Source: Alphaproteobacteria bacterium (GTDB lineage: Bacteria > Pseudomonadota > Alphaproteobacteria > Rhodospirillales > Rhodospirillaceae). Taken from it: a stretch of DNA of 41,086 nt. Shown here one piece after another: positions 35,281-41,086 of this stretch (position 1 is the first letter of the stretch; each line of letters starts with the position of its first letter). The stretch is taken from contig WLXB01000016.1 in assembly GCA_012103295.1 (NCBI GenBank), forward strand, positions 1 through 41,086, written 5' to 3'. The notes below the pieces were generated by a model. It ran no database searches. It saw nothing but the letters and a program-made list of their open reading frames with translations, and had not been told where the DNA came from. Made by a program: the position numbers and the translations under genes.

Positions 35281-35395
35281 AGCAAGCCATAAAATGGGAG
35301 TTGGACAGCTGTATTTCCTTCTTTAGGCTACGCTTCGGATATACGTCACGCGAAACTTTTTCACTGGGAAATTTAATAATGGCCATTCCGTACGC
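35281..35395 (+). repeat. 115-base direct repeat, copy 2 (leader of second methyltransferase-like gene)
   Basis: Identical to 34083-34197 over its whole length, ending 17 bases into the coding region. The remainder of the 35159-35280 gap holds only the weaker 29-base extension and no other recognisable site. Confidence 0.9.
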
Positions 35396-36323
35396 TGTGG
35401 CGTCGATGATCGTTCAAGAACATAAGAATCAACCGATTACGGGAAGAATTCTCCTCATTGGCCGCCAAACCATAGACATGAACGTGCAGACTGCCGTCGC
35501 TTTGGTAGAAAGTATTCTTGGACACGTCCGCACAAAAAACCCGGCGCTTGACCATTCGACAAGAGCCCGCAACGAACCTACGGTCACAACCGATACTATT
35601 TCAGATGCCGGGTTTTTCAGTCTATTTACCGATGCGATCGTTACGGCGGTTGATGTTACCGATTATGAAGGTGCTGATATTGTTCACGACATGTGTTCGG
35701 AACTACCGTCTCATATGATTGAGAATTATGACTTCGTTTATAATGGATCATGCCTCGACAATATATTTGATGTAGCTGCTGCGATGCGAAATTTTGGCCT
35801 GTGCCTAAAGCCGACCGGACGTTTATTCCAAATCGAAGCTGGAACCACTTCACTTGCTGCCTATGTCGTCTTTAGCCCTGAATGGTTTACCGACTTTTTT
35901 ATCGCAAACAACTGGGAAGACGGAAACATTTATGTGTGCCGATCGGGGGAAGAGGTCGCTGGTCTTAGGTTTATGCAAAATCCTTGGGATATATATCATT
36001 GGCGGCCTTTTTGGGTGACCAACGACAAACTCATATATGACATAAAACCGCGTTCGTCACTCATCGGGATGGAACATATCGTCAGTATTGCGCAACGCGG
36101 CAACGGCACCGTTCACGTCAATCCAGTTCAGGCAACCTATAGACCGCAGTACATGTTAGATGCGCAGGTCAATACTTGCCTGAGATGGCTTGAGAGTGAT
36201 CGACCCATCGTCACCGGTCACGACGCTGGACCACAATATCCATACGTGGTGCAGGATGACTCAGGGAAGAAAATCGAAAGATGCTACAAATACTGCGGAA
36301 CGATTAGACATCCCGACCATTGA
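35379..36323 (+). CDS. Methyltransferase-like protein with degenerate SAM motif, tandem copy 2
   Basis: The 314-residue paralogue of the preceding gene keeps ILLIGRQTIDMNVQTAVALV, VTAVDVTDYEGADIVHDMC, IENYDFVYNGSCLDNIFDVA and LCLKPTGRLFQIEA, and ends CYKYCGTIRHPDH. The motif I glycines are missing here too, so SAM binding is uncertain and the two may be divergent enzymes or binding proteins. Differences from copy 1 cluster around 45-70 and in the C-terminal third, which suggests different ligands. ATG 35379 lies 17 bases before the end of the identical leader. The gene ends about 50 bases from the tRNA-Ser gene. Confidence 0.7.
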   Translation: MAIPYAVASMIVQEHKNQPITGRILLIGRQTIDMNVQTAVALVESILGHVRTKNPALDHSTRARNEPTVTTDTISDAGFFSLFTDAIVTAVDVTDYEGADIVHDMCSELPSHMIENYDFVYNGSCLDNIFDVAAAMRNFGLCLKPTGRLFQIEAGTTSLAAYVVFSPEWFTDFFIANNWEDGNIYVCRSGEEVAGLRFMQNPWDIYHWRPFWVTNDKLIYDIKPRSSLIGMEHIVSIAQRGNGTVHVNPVQATYRPQYMLDAQVNTCLRWLESDRPIVTGHDAGPQYPYVVQDDSGKKIERCYKYCGTIRHPDH

Positions 36324-36373
36324 GTGAAATAGGCGTCCCCAGGTCTAGCCAACACCTACCTAGAATAGGGAAA

Positions 36374-36463
36374 TGGCGGAGGGAGTGGGATTCGAACCCA
36401 CGATACGGTTTCCCGCATACACACTTTCCAGGCGTGCGCCTTCAACCACTCGGCCACCCCTCC
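36374..36463 (-). tRNA. tRNA-Ser (anticodon GGA)
   Basis: Read on the minus strand, the 90-base gene begins GGAGGGGTGGCCGAGTGG, has the anticodon loop CTGGAAA (anticodon GGA), the long variable arm of a class II tRNA, the T-arm GGGTTCGAATCCC and an acceptor strand ending TCCCTCCG with an encoded CCA (36374-36376). The acceptor stem pairs over seven positions with one G-U. A TATAGT box (minus strand, 36515-36520) lies about 50 bases upstream and may be its -10. Confidence 0.95.
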
Positions 36464-36625
36464 TGCTCAGAAGCGGCGGAACCTAACGCAGGGATTGAGG
36501 TCTGGCAACGGCTCACTATATGGTTTCTTCTCGAAACGACCTAAAAAATGCTTGTAGTTTGAGAGTCTTGGACCCTATAGTTGATCTTAAAGGGGAACTA
36601 ACCGACTCAGGGACCGACAGCACCA

Positions 36626-36931
36626 GTGTTAATTGGGCGCGCAATTGGTTGGACGATGGTACTCGCCGCTATTCTCATGGCATCTGGCGAGGCTGTTATG
36701 GCGCTTGGTACAGGAAGCTACCAAGGGCTCGCAACGGGTGATATTTGGGCCCTGTTGTGGGGACAAACTCCTAATTTTCTCGAAGCAGGGTTCTCTGGTG
36801 ATCTCTGGCGTTTTGTGGGTGCCCTGGTCATGGCATTACCTGCTTGGGCTGTCCTGGGACCAGCGGGCGTAATTCTGGCACACACCTGCCGTCGTCGGCC
36901 GCCGCGCGGCCGCCTCTTCCGCACCGCATAA
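36626..36931 (+). CDS. Small membrane protein, uncharacterised
   Basis: The 101-residue product starts at GTG with AGGGA about a dozen bases before it; a downstream ATG at 36656 is possible. There are two hydrophobic segments, about 8-28 (GWTMVLAAILMASGEAVMAL) and 62-86 (FVGALVMALPAWAVLGPAGV), joined by a soluble loop rich in Trp and Gly (GDIWALLWGQTPNFLEAGF), and an Arg-rich tail. Similar small proteins with this layout occur in alphaproteobacteria, but I know no function. It converges on lepA nine bases away. Confidence 0.55.
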   Translation: MLIGRAIGWTMVLAAILMASGEAVMALGTGSYQGLATGDIWALLWGQTPNFLEAGFSGDLWRFVGALVMALPAWAVLGPAGVILAHTCRRRPPRGRLFRTA

Positions 36932-36940
36932 ATTGAAAGT

Positions 36941-38743
36941 CTAAGTTTCAGGCATTTTCAGCGCTTCGATGAACGCTGTCTGCGGAATATCAACGCGACC
37001 AAACTGACGCATCTTTTTCTTTCCCGCCTTTTGCTTGTCGAGCAGTTTACGTTTTCTCGAAATGTCACCGCCATAACATTTGGCTGTCACATCTTTACGC
37101 ATGGCACTGATCGTTTCACGCGCGATCACTTTTCCGCCAATTGCCGCTTGTATGGGTATTTTAAATAAATGCTTGGGAATAAGCTCCTTCAACCGACCGC
37201 AAATTTGTCGGCCTCGCGCCTCTGCCTGTGACCGGTGCGCGATGAAGGCCAGGGCGTCAACCGGCTCAGCATTGACGAGAATGCTAATCCGCACGAGTTG
37301 ACTCTCAACATACTCGTCCATTTCGTAATCAAAACTGGCATAGCCTTTGGAGATAGACTTAAGCCGGTCGTAGAAATCAAACACGATTTCATTGAGCGGC
37401 AATCGGTACACCGCCATCGCTCTTGCGCCGACATAGGTCAGATCAATCTGTTCGCCACGGCGCTCGGTGCACAACTGCAACACAGGCCCAAGGTAATCGT
37501 CAGGCACCATTATAGTGGCTTTGACCCAAGGCTCCTCCATCGAGACGATCTTCGTTACGTCGGGTATGTCAGATGGGTTGTGCAGCTCTAGGGTTTCATC
37601 TTGAGTTGTAAGGAGGCGATAAACGACGCTGGGCGCCGTCGTGATAAGTTCCAACCCGAACTCGCGGAACAATCTCTCTTGAATAATCTCCATATGCAAC
37701 AGGCCGAGAAAGCCGCAGCGGAAACCAAATCCTAGAGCAGCGGAACTCTCGGCTTGATACTCGAAGCTGGCGTCGTTGAGATGCAGTTTACCGAGACTAT
37801 CGCGAAGATCTTCGTAATCAGACGCGTCCACTGGAAATAGGCCGCACCACACGACTGCTGTGGAGGGCCGGAAACCATCCAGAGGCGTATCCGTCGGACG
37901 CCGTTCTTCGGTGATGGTATCACCGACCTGACAATCGGAGACAGATTTGATGCTCGCGTTGATGAAACCGATCTCACCAGGCCCCAATTCAGGCATATCG
38001 ACACGCTTAGGCGTAAAGACGCCGACGCCGTCCAGATCATAAGTCGCATCGTTTGACATCATGCGAATCTTCATGCCTTTGCGCAGCGTACCCTCAACCA
38101 CACGCACCAGAATCACGACTCCGAGATAGGTGTCGTACCAGGAGTCCACCAATAGCGCCTTGAGCGGCAGCGTTGGATCACCCGTCGGGGCGGGAAGCTT
38201 CGTGATCAACGATTCGAGGACGTCGGGGATACCGACACCGGTCTTCGCAGAAACTTCAATGGCTTCAGATGCATCTAAGCCAATCACATCTTCAATCTGC
38301 TGCCGCACACGCGCGGGTTCCGCGGCCGGAAGGTCTATTTTATTGAGAACAGGAATAATTTCGTGGCTGGCATCTATCGCCTGATAAACGTTCGCCAATG
38401 TCTGCGCTTCAACCCCCTGCGACGCATCAACAATTAGTAGCGACCCTTCGCAAGCGCGCAGTGACCGGCTTACCTCGTAGGCAAAGTCAACATGCCCAGG
38501 TGTATCCAGCAAATTCAGTTGGTAGGTCTTGCCGTCCTTTGCTTTGAAAGACAATCGTACAGTCTGCGCCTTAATCGTAATGCCCCGCTCGCGCTCGATA
38601 TCCATATTATCGAGGACTTGCTCTTTCATCTCACGATCACTGAGGCCGTCACAGAACTGGATCAAACGGTCGGCAAGTGTCGACTTTCCGTGATCGATGT
38701 GAGCGATGATGGCAAAGTTACGAATTAGCGCGGTATCGACCAT
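36941..38743 (-). CDS. lepA: Elongation factor 4 (back-translocating ribosomal GTPase)
   Basis: The 600-residue GTPase acts on stalled or pre-translocation ribosomes. The G motifs are AHIDHGKST (14-22), [19 protein letters not shown] and NKIDLP. Domains II, III, V and the LepA-specific C-terminal domain follow, with the end region [20 protein letters not shown] characteristic of the family. The start at 38743 matches the usual LepA N-terminus ([16 protein letters not shown]). A longer frame would begin inside pheT and add 18 residues without support. It lies 19 bases after the pheT stop in the same direction. Confidence 0.97.
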   Translation of the reverse strand: MVDTALIRNFAIIAHIDHGKSTLADRLIQFCDGLSDREMKEQVLDNMDIERERGITIKAQTVRLSFKAKDGKTYQLNLLDTPGHVDFAYEVSRSLRACEGSLLIVDASQGVEAQTLANVYQAIDASHEIIPVLNKIDLPAAEPARVRQQIEDVIGLDASEAIEVSAKTGVGIPDVLESLITKLPAPTGDPTLPLKALLVDSWYDTYLGVVILVRVVEGTLRKGMKIRMMSNDATYDLDGVGVFTPKRVDMPELGPGEIGFINASIKSVSDCQVGDTITEERRPTDTPLDGFRPSTAVVWCGLFPVDASDYEDLRDSLGKLHLNDASFEYQAESSAALGFGFRCGFLGLLHMEIIQERLFREFGLELITTAPSVVYRLLTTQDETLELHNPSDIPDVTKIVSMEEPWVKATIMVPDDYLGPVLQLCTERRGEQIDLTYVGARAMAVYRLPLNEIVFDFYDRLKSISKGYASFDYEMDEYVESQLVRISILVNAEPVDALAFIAHRSQAEARGRQICGRLKELIPKHLFKIPIQAAIGGKVIARETISAMRKDVTAKCYGGDISRKRKLLDKQKAGKKKMRQFGRVDIPQTAFIEALKMPET

Positions 38744-38762
38744 AGGGGCGCATTGGCTCTCT

Positions 38763-41086
38763 TTATTTTCGCAACTGGCCGCCAACGGCTTTTTCAACCG
38801 CGGCCACGATACGATGGGAAACGTCTTCTATCTCTTTATCGGTCAATGTTGCCTGGGTTGGTTCAAGCCGGACGGACAACGCCACCGACTTCTTCCCTTG
38901 GTCAACTTTGTCGCCAACATAAACATCGAAAAGGTCGACGGACGCAATCAGAGTCTTATCAGCACTGCGAACGGCGCGAATCATGTCGTCAACGGCGACA
39001 CCTTCATCCAGGAGGAAAGCAAAATCGCGCTCCACTGGTTGATACGACGACGGCGAAAACTTTGCTCGTGCGGGCCCTGATTTACGTTTCGGTTTGGGAA
39101 TACGGTCCAAGAACACCTCGAACCCGACCATTGGTCCATCCACACCCAGCCCTTTAAGGGTCAGTGGATGAAGCGCACCGAATTCTGCCAACACGTTCGG
39201 TCCAAGACATAGGGTGCCAGATTGTCCTGGATGATACCAAGATGGTGCTGCGGCTTTCGGCGCAGACCCGATCTGTAAACGGTCCGTTTGAACACCAGCG
39301 GCTTTCAAGGCTGCCAATGCATCAGCTTTGGCGTCAAACACGTCCACGACCTTCGCTGTCGCACCCCAATGGCGCGGGGACGTCTGACCGGCCCGCATGC
39401 CGCCCGCGACCAAAGTTTGATCACCAGGGCTATCGCCCTCAAAACGTGGGCCAATCTCAAATAGCGCGACATCGGGCATCGCCCGTGCTGCGTTGCGACC
39501 CGCTGCGGCAATCATGTTTGGAAGCAAGGACGGACGCATGACGTCAAGGTCGCTACTAATCGGATTCTCTAGGGCCACGAGCTCCGACCCTTCAGAGAAG
39601 AGTTTTGCATCTGCAGACGCCAAGAATGACCACGTTGTCGTCTCTGAGAGGCCTTGGCCGGCAAGGGCGCGCCTAACGATTCCCGCCCGACGTTGATCAT
39701 CTGTGAACGCTGGCTTGGCTACTGCTGGCCGCGGTAAAGGCTCAACCGGTATGGCGTCGTAACCATGAATACGAAGCACCTCTTCAACCAGGTCGTGCTC
39801 ACCTTCAACATCCCTGCGCCATGAAGGCGCCGTGACTTGCCATGTCTCTATTGCAGTGTTCTCAATCGTAAAGCCGAGGCGCTCTAATATTTCTTTGATG
39901 GCTTCAGAGGCAATCGAAACACCACCCAATTGCCCGACACGCTCCGGTCGGAAGGACACGGTTTCACCAATGTACGGAGCATCGCCGCCGACAACCAGAC
40001 AAGAGGCCTCACCGCCGCAGATCTCCAGAATCATACGGGTCGCGATTTCAGCACCGTCCAATGTCGAGGCAGGATCAACCCCTCGCTCAAAGCAATAGCG
40101 TGCGTCGGAAACAATACCGAGCGCGCGTCCGGTGTTCGCGATAGTGATCGGATCAAACAGCGCCGACTCAAGAAAAATGTCTGTCGTTTCTTTAGTGCAG
40201 CTGGATGGCTCGCCGCCCATCACTCCGGCGATCGCTTGCGCCGAACCTTCATCAGCAATAACCAGCATAGTCTCAGTCAGGGCGTAATCGTTGCCATTAA
40301 GCGCTGTGAGTTTTTCGCCATTGGCAGCCAGTCGCGGGCCAACATCACCGGTCAACTTAGCAGTGTCAAAGGCATGAAGCGGTCGTCCGAGATCAATATT
40401 GATGTATTGAGTAATATCGACGACAGCGGATACGGGACGTAACCCAACCGCTGTAAGGCGATCCTTTAGCCATTGCGGACTCTCGCAATTCTTTATGCCT
40501 TTGATCGTCCGTCCGATGAAGTGCGGGCACAAATTCGCGTTGTCCGCAGAGAGCCCCATTGCCACAGACGTCTCACTATCAAACGACCCGGCAATGGCCG
40601 TCGCGTCTATCGACTTTAAGGTCCCAATCCCGGCTGCTGCGAGGTCACGAGCAACACCGCGAACGCCAAGGGCATCAACCCGGTTAGGGGTCAGCGCAAT
40701 ATCAATGACCGGCTCTAAAGCCAGTGCGTCGGCAGCGGATGCGCCGACAGTCGCGCCGTCATCAAGTTCAATGATTCCGTCGTGATCTTCGCCAAGTTGC
40801 AATTCACTCGCCGAACACATCATGCCTTGGCTTTCGACACCACGAATCTTGCCGGTTTTTAGCTTATCGCCGCTCGCCGGAATGATATCACCGGGCCGCG
40901 CCAGAATACCCTTCAGCCCCGCCCGTGCGTTCGGCGCACCACACACCACTTGCACTGTCTCTGAACCAATGGACACCTGACAGAGCTTAAGACGATCAGC
41001 ATCCGGATGTTTTTCTGCGCTTACAATCTCTGCCACGACAAATGGTTCGAGCGCGACGCGCGGGTCCACCACCTCTTCTACTTCTA
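38763..41086 (-). CDS. pheT: Phenylalanyl-tRNA synthetase beta subunit, 5'-truncated by window edge
   Basis: At least 773 residues are present; the frame continues to the right edge with [20 protein letters not shown], so the true start is outside. The order is the EMAP/tRNA-binding OB domain ([20 protein letters not shown], then [11 protein letters not shown]), the B3/B4 editing region, B5 ([14 protein letters not shown] and further EILERLGF), the catalytic-like core, and the C-terminal FDX-ACB anticodon-binding domain ([20 protein letters not shown]). It charges tRNA-Phe together with PheS, expected upstream beyond the window. lepA follows after 19 bases. Confidence 0.96.
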   Translation of the reverse strand, partial: EVEEVVDPRVALEPFVVAEIVSAEKHPDADRLKLCQVSIGSETVQVVCGAPNARAGLKGILARPGDIIPASGDKLKTGKIRGVESQGMMCSASELQLGEDHDGIIELDDGATVGASAADALALEPVIDIALTPNRVDALGVRGVARDLAAAGIGTLKSIDATAIAGSFDSETSVAMGLSADNANLCPHFIGRTIKGIKNCESPQWLKDRLTAVGLRPVSAVVDITQYINIDLGRPLHAFDTAKLTGDVGPRLAANGEKLTALNGNDYALTETMLVIADEGSAQAIAGVMGGEPSSCTKETTDIFLESALFDPITIANTGRALGIVSDARYCFERGVDPASTLDGAEIATRMILEICGGEASCLVVGGDAPYIGETVSFRPERVGQLGGVSIASEAIKEILERLGFTIENTAIETWQVTAPSWRRDVEGEHDLVEEVLRIHGYDAIPVEPLPRPAVAKPAFTDDQRRAGIVRRALAGQGLSETTTWSFLASADAKLFSEGSELVALENPISSDLDVMRPSLLPNMIAAAGRNAARAMPDVALFEIGPRFEGDSPGDQTLVAGGMRAGQTSPRHWGATAKVVDVFDAKADALAALKAAGVQTDRLQIGSAPKAAAPSWYHPGQSGTLCLGPNVLAEFGALHPLTLKGLGVDGPMVGFEVFLDRIPKPKRKSGPARAKFSPSSYQPVERDFAFLLDEGVAVDDMIRAVRSADKTLIASVDLFDVYVGDKVDQGKKSVALSVRLEPTQATLTDKEIEDVSHRIVAAVEKAVGGQLRK

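Larger units (their letters stand above)
33430..36323. other. Low-GC islet abutting tRNA-Ser
   Basis: Two 60-base stretches counted by hand, 34501-34560 and 34681-34740, are 38% and 37% GC, against 63% for 24001-24060. The islet holds the small-protein gene at 33604 and two methyltransferase-like genes. It ends about 50 bases from the 3' end of the tRNA-Ser gene, a common insertion point for acquired DNA. No integrase and no duplicated tRNA end were found. Confidence 0.55.

Overview
The window looks like a chromosomal segment of an alphaproteobacterium, plausibly a free-living, Rhodospirillales-like heterotroph. This is inferred from the pheT-lepA gene order, the FbpB-type fused permease, the Tat-exported molybdenum hydroxylase of the isoquinoline-oxidoreductase type, and moderately high GC in most coding regions. 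No marker here fixes the taxon. Genes are tightly packed: no stretch over about 260 bases lacks a gene. I see no phage, integrase, transposase or CRISPR array.

Layout. (1) 1-5757: a truncated VOC-family gene translationally coupled to an MFS transporter (minus strand), divergent from a three-gene binding-protein-dependent ABC importer (ATPase, fused permease, periplasmic binding protein). (2) 5754-8258: a PD40/TolB-like lipoprotein gene followed by a TTC38-like TPR gene. (3) 8401-18003: an envelope-directed block. It has two tandem exported SUMF1-domain (FGE-sulfatase fold) proteins on the plus strand. They converge on a minus-strand run of a Tat-exported molybdenum hydroxylase, three translationally coupled SUMF1-domain proteins (the last fused to a VOC domain), a Tat-exported flavin amine oxidase and a small two-helix membrane protein. 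All five SUMF1 proteins lack the cysteine pair of true formylglycine-generating enzymes. (4) 18261-22218: three methyltransferases of different families, a 99-aa protein of an unrecognised family, and a GGDEF protein whose receiver domain has lost its phosphoacceptor. (5) 22273-31897: an apparent operon for methylmalonyl-CoA mutase (mutA, mutB), its GTPase chaperone MeaB and formyl-tetrahydrofolate deformylase PurU, closed by a clear terminator and flanked by two M19 dipeptidase paralogues. The first paralogue has lost three of its metal ligands. An alpha/beta hydrolase follows. (6) 31894-33411: an orphan family-5 binding protein. (7) 33430-36323: a low-GC islet holding a second member of the unrecognised small-protein family and two tandem methyltransferase-like genes with identical 115-base leaders. 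It abuts the 3' end of a tRNA-Ser(GGA) gene. (8) 36626-41086: a small membrane protein, lepA, and pheT running off the window.

How the genes fit together. Region 5 is ordinary propionyl/methylmalonyl-CoA and one-carbon metabolism. Regions 7 and 3 hold the most unexplained signal. Region 3 is a dense set of exported proteins around two exported redox enzymes and no sulfatase, so the SUMF1 proteins are unlikely to serve sulfatase maturation. Region 7 has a leader conserved far better than the genes it precedes, next to a small-protein family that neighbours methyltransferases at two separate loci in this window.
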